Shown here: positions 17,632-25,580 of the stretch, one piece after another | How the letters are laid out: each line of letters begins with the position of its first letter | How positions within the stretch are numbered: position 1 is the stretch's first letter | Origin: Tunturiibacter gelidiferens | Lineage (GTDB): Bacteria; Acidobacteriota; Terriglobia; Terriglobales; Acidobacteriaceae | DNA length: 64,000 bases | Direction: 5' to 3' | Assembly (NCBI RefSeq): GCF_013410115.1 | Contig: NZ_JACCCV010000001.1 | Span: 2,418,001 to 2,482,000, forward strand | Notes under the pieces: model-generated | The model's input: the letters and a program-made list of their open reading frames with translations, nothing else | Told to the model about the DNA's origin: nothing | The model's database searches: none | Translations under genes and position numbers: made by a program

Positions 17632-18078
17632 GAGTCATTCCTACTCCTCCTTCCCCTATATTTCTTGTCAGTGGCGCGTCTGTTTACTCTAAGGGGCGCT
17701 GTGTTGGCCGGGTGTACACAGCATTGGTGTGCCATGATGGTGTGTGTTGGTGTGGTAGTTAGGGGCTGGACCTTCAGCTGTCCGTCCGGTGGCGCGTGAG
17801 CCCGAATCGCCGCAGCCGTATCGCACTTGAGTGAGTGTTTAACGGACATGGCTTCGAACAAGGTGCTTATGGTGTTGAGCAGAGGTCTTGCTTGCTTGAC
17901 CGTTCCAATCTCAAACGCAAGAACATATCCCAGAATCAACTTCAAATCGGCATTTGGGCTCAATCTTCCGAATGCGTTGATAGAAGATATATTCAATTCA
18001 TGTTCGGCTGCTGTCAGCATCGGTCAAACGATGATTGCGAAAATCGGCTATGGCTAAATGCCGTTCTCGCGGGGATTT

Positions 18079-19089
18079 ATGAATATTGAAGCTGTCGCCA
18101 GACGCGCCAACGTCTCAACTGCCACGGTTAGTCGGGTAATCAATCGACCAGAGCTGGTGCGGGCATCGACGGCTGCGGCGGTTCTGGAAGTCATTCGTGA
18201 GTTGAACTTCTACCCCAACCGGAATGCGCGAGCGTTGGGAACTGGCCGCAGTAACATGTTTGGGCTGATCATTTCCGATATTACCAATCCTTTTTTCCCT
18301 GAGTTGGTGAAAGCGTTCGAGACCATTGCGGTAGAACACGGACAGGAGGTGCTGGTTGCGAACACTGACTACAATCCGGTCAGGATGGAGCATTGCCTGA
18401 GCCGTATGCTGGAGCGCAAAGTGGACGGGGTCGCCATTATGACCTCCGAGATGGATGAGGCGCTGATAGGACCTTTCGGCAGACGTGGCATTCCGCTGGT
18501 GTTTTTAGATGGCGGGAAGCCGGCGCTTGGAGTCAACACTATCAGTGTGGACTACAAGACAGGCATCGGCCAGGCGATGAAGCATCTGAGAACGCTAAAT
18601 CATCGCCGGATCGGATTTATCAGCGGCCCACTAAGGCTGATCTCGGCGCGGAAACGTCTGGACGCATTCATGAAGGGCATGGCAGTCGATAAGCCCCGCA
18701 TGAAAGAGACATGGATTGAGGAGGGAGATCATCGGATCGAAGGTGGAAAGATTGCGATGAGGCGCATGCTAACTTCTAAGAAGTTGCCGACGGCCGTGAT
18801 GGCGTCGAACGATCTCACTGCGATCGGGGCGATCGACGAGATCCATGAACAGGGTTTCCGGGTGCCGGAGGATATCTCGGTGATCGGCTTCGACGATATT
18901 CACATGAGCGCTTTTACCTATCCTGCGCTGACGACGATCCGCCTGCCCAGAACGCAGATTGCACAGATTGCCTTTCAGTCTCTGTTTGAAAGTTATGATG
19001 GGCATCAGATTGAACCGCGTCCGGGAAGAAACCGCGTGATCGAGCCTATGCTGGTGGTCAGGAAGTCGACGGGACCACCGAAAAAGTAA
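18079..19089 (+). CDS. LacI/GalR-family transcriptional regulator
   Basis: A 336-residue repressor-type protein. The start at 18079 places the helix-turn-helix at the extreme N terminus as usual (IEAVARRANVSTATVSRVIN). A start 7 codons upstream is possible but adds nothing. The hinge helix segment RNARALGTGRSN is followed by a periplasmic-binding-protein-like effector domain (FGLIISDITNPFFPEL, then VDGVAIMTS and VMASNDLTAIGAIDE). The adjacent convergent gene is a GH2 glycosidase, so a sugar effector is likely. A CAATGTA-N6-TACATTG site upstream of the GH2 gene is a candidate operator. The effector cannot be read from sequence. Confidence 0.92.
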   Translation: MNIEAVARRANVSTATVSRVINRPELVRASTAAAVLEVIRELNFYPNRNARALGTGRSNMFGLIISDITNPFFPELVKAFETIAVEHGQEVLVANTDYNPVRMEHCLSRMLERKVDGVAIMTSEMDEALIGPFGRRGIPLVFLDGGKPALGVNTISVDYKTGIGQAMKHLRTLNHRRIGFISGPLRLISARKRLDAFMKGMAVDKPRMKETWIEEGDHRIEGGKIAMRRMLTSKKLPTAVMASNDLTAIGAIDEIHEQGFRVPEDISVIGFDDIHMSAFTYPALTTIRLPRTQIAQIAFQSLFESYDGHQIEPRPGRNRVIEPMLVVRKSTGPPKK

Positions 19090-19260
19090 AGTTGGTTTTG
19101 TGTGAGATCTGTAGTGCGGCTCAGGGAAGGCTTCGGCACAGGACGGTTTTTACTGCGGTCCGTGCTTTCGCACGAATATCCCACCCTATCGCGATGGGAC
19201 TGCGAAAGGATCGGGCACCCAGTCTCTGTGGAACTAGCGTTGCGGCAATGAGTGAGTTGG

Positions 19261-21651
19261 TCAGGCCTGTTCGGGTGAGGCTGCGGAGCACTGGATGTCG
19301 ATGGTCTGCTCGCCGAGGAACGGGTGAGTGGCGCGCAGGCGGAGACTGCCGGGCTGTTCTTTGGCGCGGATCCAGATTGCTCCGGTGCCGCCTATAAGGG
19401 CAAAGGGGTTGTCGCCTATGATCTCCCCGGGGCCTTCAAGTTCAAGGCGGATGGCGTCATTGGCGAAGGGGCGTATCTGGCCGAATTCATCGTTGACCCG
19501 TAAGACGACCCGTGTTGTGTCCGCGCCGTCTCCGATCAGTTCGCGATCGTCGGGCAACAGCACGAACTGCTGGTCGACGCCCTTGCCGGAGTAGCGTTTG
19601 GATACGACTTGTTTACCGCCAATGTAACCCTCGATTCGGAGATCGCCCCAGGCGCGAAGACCTTCGCCGAGAGGGATGGTGAAGGGCGGATGTTTGAGGG
19701 AGGGAAACTGCTTGCGATCGGGATCTCCTTCGCCGACCAGGCGCTCGCCTTTGGCGTTCTCGACGAAGAGCTTGAGGTGGTCGCAGTTGGAGGAGATCAT
19801 CGCGGTGGTGAAGCCTATCGACTCGTCATTGCGCGACCAGTGGAAGGCGGGCTCGAGGACGATCTCTTCGGAGGGTTCGCACATGGATTTATAGAAGCCT
19901 GCGGCGGACTTAGGAGTGCGGAAGATGTCCATGACGCCGTGGTAGCAGATGCGGTCGCCGGAGCCGAAGTTGTTGTGGGTGTTGTAGTCGAAGGCGCACC
20001 AGCCGATGCCGCCGGCGTATTGGGGGTTGGAGGCGAGGGTATCGTGGACGCGGGCGTGGCGGACGACAAACTCCTGCAGGCGCTCTTTGCTATCGATGGT
20101 TTTGGCGGGGAAGGTGTGGCCGACGAACTCCGTGTTGAGGTAGCGGGGATGGTTTGGGGCCTTCAGGGGCCAGCCGAAGTCGTTCATGGTGAAGACGTCT
20201 TCGAGGAACTCGGACTCCTGGAAGTAGCGGATGCCGCCGGTCTGGCGCTGCTGGTCGAGGGCGTGCGCGAGGGCGTTGGTGCGGGTGTAGAAGTCGTGGT
20301 TGTCGCGCGACTCGTTGATGCGGACGCCCCAGAGGATTATGGAGGGGTGGTTCCAGTCGCGCCGGATCATGCGGCGGACGTTATCGACGGCGATATCCTG
20401 CCAGGGCTTGTCGCCGATGTGCTGCCAACCGGGAATCTCTTCAAGGACTAGGAGGCCGATTTCATCACAGGCGTCGAGAAAATGCCGGGACTGTGGGTAA
20501 TGGGAGGTGCGGACGATGTTGCAACGAAGGTCATGCCGGAGGATCTTTGCGTCCTGACGCTGGACGCGCGCAGGCATCGCCTGGCCGACGAAAGGAAAGG
20601 TCTGGTGGCGGTCGAGGCCATGAAGCTTGACGATCTTTCCGTTGAGCGAGAAGCCCTGTGGGGTGAAGGTGGCCTCGCGGAAGCCGATGCGGCGGCCGTC
20701 TTCGTCGATGACTCTGCCGTTCTCGAGGAGTTGAACGTGAACGGTGTAAAGGTGCGGGGTTTCAAGATCCCACAGATCGAGCTTGCCCAGTTTATCGAGC
20801 GTGAGAGTGTAGGAGCCGGGGACCGGGGTGGGGAGCGGAAGCGCGCCCAGGGTTTGGTCAGCATCGGCCTCGTGGTGATCGATGGACGTGGGTTCGGAGA
20901 TCTTGCGGGTGGTCGAGGAGCAGACGTTGCCGTCTGGGTTGCGGCGGAGTTCGGCGCGGAGCGAAAGTGCTCCGAGACGAGAATCGGGAGCGCGGTCGAG
21001 GAAGCATTCGACCTCGACGGTGGGGGAGGCGCTGAGCACGTTGGTTGGGCGGGCGCAGATGTTTTCGAGAAAGGTCTGGGGGACGATGCGGAGCGCGACC
21101 TCGCGATAGATGCCGCCGAAGGTGAGGTAGTCGACCTCGTTGCCGAAGGGCGGGATGTCGGCGCGTTCGGTGGAGTCGACGTCGAGGGAGAGAAGATTTT
21201 TGCCGGAGGGGTCGAGATGCTGGGTCAGCTCGAAGGAAAACGGCGTGTAGCCTCCGCGGTATTCGCCGAGCTTCGTGCCGTTGAGGTAGACGGTGGATGC
21301 GGTCATAACGCCTTCGAAGTCGACGAAGACGCGCCTTCCGTGAGCGGCGGGGATGTCGAGCGGGCGACGGTAAAGCGAGATGAACTCATAGGTCTTGTCG
21401 TCAAAGCTGTGCCAGGGCAGGCGAACGTTAGTGTGCGGGACGACGACGCGGGTAAAGCTGGAGTCGTCGAAGCCGGGATTGTGACCTTCGCTTGAGGTTT
21501 TTGTGCTATAGCGCCAGCCGCGATTGATAGGCAGGATCATGCGGCTGCCACGCGTGGTGACGGGGGCGAGAGCCTGACTTGTGGCTGCTGGCGCGATGAC
21601 GCCGGCGGCGAGGACTGTTCCGGTGGAGGTGAGAAAGTGTCTGCGGTTCAT
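19261..21651 (-). CDS. Glycoside hydrolase family 2 (beta-galactosidase-like)
   Basis: A 796-residue exported glycosidase. The N terminus MNRRHFLTSTG followed by a hydrophobic stretch looks like a twin-arginine/Sec signal. The GH2 order is visible: jelly-roll sugar-binding domain (VPHTNVRLPW, FDGVM-like FEGVMTAS, YLNGTKLGEY), immunoglobulin-like domain, then the catalytic barrel with LHGLDRHQTFP and RTSHYPQS. The acid/base Glu lies in WGVRINES and the probable nucleophile in YLNTEFVGH. C-terminal Ig-like domains follow (VVLRVNDEFGQ). It probably acts on plant oligosaccharides outside the cytoplasm. Specificity (beta-galactosidase, mannosidase or glucuronidase) is open. It is convergent with the LacI gene. 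Confidence 0.9.
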   Translation of the reverse strand: MNRRHFLTSTGTVLAAGVIAPAATSQALAPVTTRGSRMILPINRGWRYSTKTSSEGHNPGFDDSSFTRVVVPHTNVRLPWHSFDDKTYEFISLYRRPLDIPAAHGRRVFVDFEGVMTASTVYLNGTKLGEYRGGYTPFSFELTQHLDPSGKNLLSLDVDSTERADIPPFGNEVDYLTFGGIYREVALRIVPQTFLENICARPTNVLSASPTVEVECFLDRAPDSRLGALSLRAELRRNPDGNVCSSTTRKISEPTSIDHHEADADQTLGALPLPTPVPGSYTLTLDKLGKLDLWDLETPHLYTVHVQLLENGRVIDEDGRRIGFREATFTPQGFSLNGKIVKLHGLDRHQTFPFVGQAMPARVQRQDAKILRHDLRCNIVRTSHYPQSRHFLDACDEIGLLVLEEIPGWQHIGDKPWQDIAVDNVRRMIRRDWNHPSIILWGVRINESRDNHDFYTRTNALAHALDQQRQTGGIRYFQESEFLEDVFTMNDFGWPLKAPNHPRYLNTEFVGHTFPAKTIDSKERLQEFVVRHARVHDTLASNPQYAGGIGWCAFDYNTHNNFGSGDRICYHGVMDIFRTPKSAAGFYKSMCEPSEEIVLEPAFHWSRNDESIGFTTAMISSNCDHLKLFVENAKGERLVGEGDPDRKQFPSLKHPPFTIPLGEGLRAWGDLRIEGYIGGKQVVSKRYSGKGVDQQFVLLPDDRELIGDGADTTRVVLRVNDEFGQIRPFANDAIRLELEGPGEIIGDNPFALIGGTGAIWIRAKEQPGSLRLRATHPFLGEQTIDIQCSAASPEQA

Positions 21652-21737
21652 GCTTTACGTCCAGGCAAGAAGAGCTCCTTAATTGGGAGAGTCAAAGTAT
21701 CTGCGCGGCGCAGAGCTCTGGTTCGTTCGATCCTGTC

Positions 21738-21757
21738 CAATGTACGCGCATACATTG
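21738..21757. promoter_or_regulatory. Candidate operator CAATGTA-N6-TACATTG upstream of the GH2 gene
   Basis: A perfect 7-bp inverted repeat with a 6-nt CG-rich centre (CGCGCA), 87 nt before the GH2 start codon in the spacer shared with the rightward TPR gene. Such symmetry suits a dimeric regulator, plausibly the LacI protein encoded at 18079. The assignment is inference. Confidence 0.5.
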
Positions 21758-21921
21758 CAGGCTAGCAATCGTAATTTGTGGATGCTACAAGGGATCGTGA
21801 TTGCAGTTCGCGTTTATATGATGATGGTGCTATTGCCAAGTCGAGAAATGCAATTCAAAACAAGGTAAACGCGATTCACCTTCCGCCTGAATGAGACGGA
21901 GTTATAGTTGCAGTCAGGTAC

Positions 21922-23676
21922 ATGAAGAAGCACACTGACAACCTGTTTAAGACGAGTGCAGCGAATTTACCGACGGTAATATCGCGCGAATTGCTTTCTC
22001 ACTCCAAAACGAGTACTGCTAGTTGGTTTCGCGGTGTTTTGGTGGCTGTCGCTATGCTTCTGTTTGTCGTCTCCATTGGCGTGGCGGTTGCGCAGCAGAT
22101 CTCTGCTGACGTGACGGGGGTCGTGCAGGGAACTGTCCATTCTCCAAGCGGTAAGCCTGTCGACGGCGCAGTCGTGAGGCTCGAACAGAAGGGGGTTCAT
22201 GGTGGTGTCGAGATTCAAACCAACGCAGATGGCACGTTCGCGTTTTCGACCATTCAACCGGGAATATATCGGCTGAGCGCAGAGAAACCAGGATTCCGCG
22301 GCCGCGCTGTAGCTGTCACACTATCTTCAAAGGGCACCCAACAGAAGGTTGATCTGGTCCTAGAAGATGGAGGTTCAGTTCAATCAACTCCCGGGGCAAC
22401 CTCATCGCCTTCCGAACAAGCTATGGCTTTCGCCGATAAGCCGAACTTCACCGTTGCAGGAGTGACTGATTGGACGGCGGTCGGGGGGCATGGATCGGAC
22501 TCTATGCTGCGGACCAGCGAAGCGCTCGCGAGTGAAACAGTTACGCTCAAACCATGGGATCAGGCAGGCAGTATTGGAACAGCCGATGCTGCTCCTGTTT
22601 GGAAGGAGACCGAAGGCAAGTTACGCTCAGATTTGGAACATTCTCCGGGAAACTTTGAAGCGAACCATAAGCTTGGTGAATTCTATCTTCGAACTGGCCG
22701 ATACGGCGAATCGCTAGCGCCCCTACAAAATGCATCTCGGATTAATCCGGAAAATCTCAAGAACCAGTACGACCTTATTCAGGCTTATGACCGGAGTGGT
22801 CGTACTGCGGCGGCCCTCGATCGCGTCCATGAGCTACTCAAGCAACATGGGAACGGGAAGCTATATCGGCTTGCGGGTGAGTTGGATGAGACATCAGGCA
22901 ATCCTCTAGCCGCCGTTCATGAGTATGAGGAGGCGGTCCAACTGGAACCCAGTGAACAGAATTATTTTGAGTGGGGTTCTGAGTTATTAATTCATCGAGC
23001 TGTTTGGCAGGCACAGGAGGTCTTTCGCAGAGGGGACGAAGCCTATCCGAGGTCGGCCAGAATGCTGACGGCCCTGGGTGCGGCTCTCTTCGCCGGCGCG
23101 CTGTACGAGGAGGCTGCCGTTCGCCTGTGCCATGCTTCCGATCTTGACCCGATGGACCCTGAGCCGTATATGTTTATGGGTAAGATGCAGACTGTGGCTC
23201 CCGATATATTGTCGTGTGTTGAGCAGAGGCTGGCACGGTTTGTGAAGGAGCAGCCTGACAACGCTCTTGCCAACTATTTTTATGCGATGGCGATCCTGAA
23301 GCGGCAGCAACATTCGGCGGAGACCCAGACCATGAATCAGGCCGAGGAGCTGCTTGCAAGAGCTGTCACTATCGATGCAAAATGCGGCGACGCTTACCTC
23401 CAGCTCGGGATACTGTCTGCGTCTCGATCCAAATTTTCCGAGGCGATCGATTTTTATAAAATGGCAATCGAAGGGGAGCCGCAGCTGGGCGAGGCCCATT
23501 ACCGGCTCGCGCTAGCCTATGACCGAGTCGGAGAACGAGCGAAGGCTGAAGAAGAGTTCAAGCTTCACGATGAGATCAAGAGTCAACAGGCAGAGGCCGT
23601 TGAGAAGAAGCGTCGCGAGGTCAAGCAATTCCTGATCGTTCTGCCAGATCAGCCTGTTCCTTCGACGGCACGATAA
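21922..23676 (+). CDS. Exported TPR protein with carboxypeptidase-regulatory-like domain
   Basis: A 584-residue protein. A hydrophobic segment near residues 38-54 (VAVAMLLFVVSIGVAVAQQ) is a late signal peptide or anchor. A carboxypeptidase-D-regulatory-like beta-sandwich follows (about 67-145; GTVHSPSGKPVDGAVVRL, TNADGTFAF, GIYRLSAEKPGF). From about 225 to the end there are TPR repeats (NHKLGEFYLRTGRYGESL, DAYLQLGILSASRSKFSEAI, EAHYRLALAYDRVGERAKAE). The TPR part is clearly paralogous to the proteins at 33593 and 40449 (shared features: WGSELLxHR, LDPxDxxxYxF, QPDNALAxYxYA). A CRTAC1-type gene ends convergently just downstream. It probably works as a scaffold in the secreted-protein block around it. 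Confidence 0.85.
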   Translation: MKKHTDNLFKTSAANLPTVISRELLSHSKTSTASWFRGVLVAVAMLLFVVSIGVAVAQQISADVTGVVQGTVHSPSGKPVDGAVVRLEQKGVHGGVEIQTNADGTFAFSTIQPGIYRLSAEKPGFRGRAVAVTLSSKGTQQKVDLVLEDGGSVQSTPGATSSPSEQAMAFADKPNFTVAGVTDWTAVGGHGSDSMLRTSEALASETVTLKPWDQAGSIGTADAAPVWKETEGKLRSDLEHSPGNFEANHKLGEFYLRTGRYGESLAPLQNASRINPENLKNQYDLIQAYDRSGRTAAALDRVHELLKQHGNGKLYRLAGELDETSGNPLAAVHEYEEAVQLEPSEQNYFEWGSELLIHRAVWQAQEVFRRGDEAYPRSARMLTALGAALFAGALYEEAAVRLCHASDLDPMDPEPYMFMGKMQTVAPDILSCVEQRLARFVKEQPDNALANYFYAMAILKRQQHSAETQTMNQAEELLARAVTIDAKCGDAYLQLGILSASRSKFSEAIDFYKMAIEGEPQLGEAHYRLALAYDRVGERAKAEEEFKLHDEIKSQQAEAVEKKRREVKQFLIVLPDQPVPSTAR

Positions 23677-23738
23677 AAGCAAACAGGCTGATCCAGCAAC
23701 TGTCGACGGCGGGTTCCTGATGAGAACCTATCTACCTT

Positions 23739-25526
23739 CTAAGTGGAGCGCGAGGAGGCGGCCTTGGAGATTGCGACGATTCCGTTGCCTTCGCGGATGG
23801 TGAGTATCTGATTCGCTTTGACCTGCATGAATCGTTCTATCTTTTGCGTCGTCGGCCACTTCACTTCAATGACATCCACTACATCTGCCTTGCCAAGACC
23901 GAAGTGAATGCGCAGATCGCTTTGCGACATCACGCTTGTACCGCTATGAACTTCGTCCATTTGAATGTGCTTACCGGTTATGACGCGCACGCGAGCTCCA
24001 ATTGCGGTGCGATTGCATTTTACGCCTAGCAGTTTGATTTTGATCCAGTTTTGTTTGTTTCCTCCGTCGTTGCGAAGGAGCGATGGCAAATCGTTCATGT
24101 TCAAAATCAGCGCATCCAAGCCACCATCGTTGTCATAGTCTCCGAAGGCCGCGCCCCGGCTGGAAAAGCGTTCTGCAATTCCGGGCCCCATTGACGACGA
24201 AACATCCTTGAAGCGTCCATTGCCGAGGTTCTTGTAGACCAAGCGCGGATTCTTGAAGGTTTGATCGAAATGGTAGTTGTCGATCTCAGGGTAAACATGC
24301 CCATTTACCTGAAAGATGTCCGGCCAACCATCGTTGTCATAGTCAAGAAAAGCGCATCCCCATGCGACATAGCGGTTATTGATTCCTACGCCGGAAGGAA
24401 ACGTAACATCGCTGAAGGTTCCATCGCCGTTGTTGTGGTATAGGTTGCAGGTGTCGTCCGCGAAGTTGGTCTTGAAGATGTCGAACCAGCCGTCGCAATC
24501 GTAATCGGCGACAGCGACACCCATTCCGGCCTGCTCATGACCGCCATCGCTGTAGGCGCAACCGGCAATAACGGCAACATCGGTGAACGTTCCGTCGTGA
24601 TTGTTCTGGAAGAGAATGCTCGGTTGTGAGTCCACCGCAACATAGATGTCCGGCCAACCATCGTTGTCGAAGTCGTAAGAGACGGAGGTGATGGAGTATC
24701 GCGGGCCCGGTTTCAGAATGCCCGACTTTTGCGAGACGTCGGTAAAGGTGCCGTCTCCATTGTTGTGATAAAGAATGTTCGTGTCGCCGGGAAGGCCGCG
24801 GGGGCCGCACATGATGGGGACACCCTTCCACTGACAATAATGCGTTTCGTCTGCCGCTGGAATGGTCTCCGGATTCAGCTTGAGATAGTTACAGACGAAA
24901 AGATCGAGATGGCTGTCCCTGTCGTAGTCGAGAAAGGTGCAGCCAGCGCCCCAACGGAACTGTTCCTGATAGAGGCCGGCTTTGTGAGTAACATCAGTAA
25001 AGGTTCCATTTCCATTGTTGTGGAAGAGGATGTTATGCCCCCAGAAGGTGCAAAACAGATCGTCCCATCCGTCGTTATCGTAGTCGCCGATGCAGACGCC
25101 GGTCTGCCAACCGGTGACACCCAGACCCGACTTCTCGGTGACATCGGTAAACGTGCCATCGCGGTTGTTCTTGTACAGATGAGATATAGGCGCCTTTCCG
25201 GCAGACCATTGAGCGTCAAGTCGATTTCCATTGGTGAGATAGATGTCCAACCAACCGTCCTGGTCGTAGTCAAAAAAAGCCAGCCCACTTCCCTTGGCCT
25301 CGATAATGCTGCGCTTGTGGTCAATACCGCCCCACACGTTTGGGATTGTCAACCCGGCTCGCTGCGCGACATCCACAAACTGCACTGGGGGCGCAGGATT
25401 CGAGGTTGCGGCTTGGATCAGCGTTGGATCTCTCCATTGCCAGAGCGGGGTCGTTAGCGCGTCCATCAACGGGGTACCGAGCATAACAAGAGATGAGCAG
25501 AGGAAACGCCGTCGGGGAAGATTCAT
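23739..25526 (-). CDS. CRTAC1-type FG-GAP/ASPIC-UnbV protein
   Basis: A 595-residue exported protein. The N terminus (MNLPRRRFLCSSLVMLG) has a twin-arginine-like signal. The body is a beta-propeller of FG-GAP/VCBS repeats with recurring calcium-loop patterns (DYDQDGWLD, DYDNDGWDD, DFDNDGWPD) alternating with (L/Y)(Y/F)xNN(N/R)DGTFTDV. It ends with the ASPIC/UnbV domain (NRTAIGARVRV, FGLGKADVVDVIEVKWP). The family is abundant in Acidobacteria and Planctomycetes and its role is not established. Calcium-dependent binding of extracellular ligands is the usual guess. It lies head-to-tail 54 nt downstream of the large CRTAC1 fusion gene at 25581-29450, so the two are probably one leftward transcript. 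Confidence 0.92.
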   Translation of the reverse strand: MNLPRRRFLCSSLVMLGTPLMDALTTPLWQWRDPTLIQAATSNPAPPVQFVDVAQRAGLTIPNVWGGIDHKRSIIEAKGSGLAFFDYDQDGWLDIYLTNGNRLDAQWSAGKAPISHLYKNNRDGTFTDVTEKSGLGVTGWQTGVCIGDYDNDGWDDLFCTFWGHNILFHNNGNGTFTDVTHKAGLYQEQFRWGAGCTFLDYDRDSHLDLFVCNYLKLNPETIPAADETHYCQWKGVPIMCGPRGLPGDTNILYHNNGDGTFTDVSQKSGILKPGPRYSITSVSYDFDNDGWPDIYVAVDSQPSILFQNNHDGTFTDVAVIAGCAYSDGGHEQAGMGVAVADYDCDGWFDIFKTNFADDTCNLYHNNGDGTFSDVTFPSGVGINNRYVAWGCAFLDYDNDGWPDIFQVNGHVYPEIDNYHFDQTFKNPRLVYKNLGNGRFKDVSSSMGPGIAERFSSRGAAFGDYDNDGGLDALILNMNDLPSLLRNDGGNKQNWIKIKLLGVKCNRTAIGARVRVITGKHIQMDEVHSGTSVMSQSDLRIHFGLGKADVVDVIEVKWPTTQKIERFMQVKANQILTIREGNGIVAISKAASSRST

Positions 25527-25580
25527 AGGTTGCGATTATAGAGGGATAGGATTGGTTCGGCGTTGGTTTTAAGACTTTGA

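Larger units (their letters stand above)
16506..18078. other. Long stretch without a convincing gene; hairpins and a gene remnant
   Basis: About 1.5 kb between the cytochrome gene and the LacI gene. Open frames here lack family resemblance, including one of 237 codons on the minus strand (17307-18020). What it does hold: inverted repeats at 16999-17038, 17040-17051, 17157-17180 and 17698-17722, a LacI-like box at 17252-17265, a TACGTTAACT motif at 17238-17247 that recurs near 53290 and 55975, and on the minus strand a strong ribosome-binding site followed by two tiny overlapping frames (17638-17494). It reads like eroded or regulatory DNA. Confidence 0.5.

Noticed and set aside
17307..18020. 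A 237-codon frame on the minus strand in the gene-poor stretch
   Set aside because: Ser/Thr/Arg/His-rich with no domain pattern. The translation signals nearby (17655-17638) point to other frames.
20482..21495. A 337-codon open frame on the plus strand within the GH2 gene
   Set aside because: Antisense shadow of a GC-rich gene with clear GH2 motifs on the other strand. The product is a compositionally biased Gly/Val/Glu sequence.
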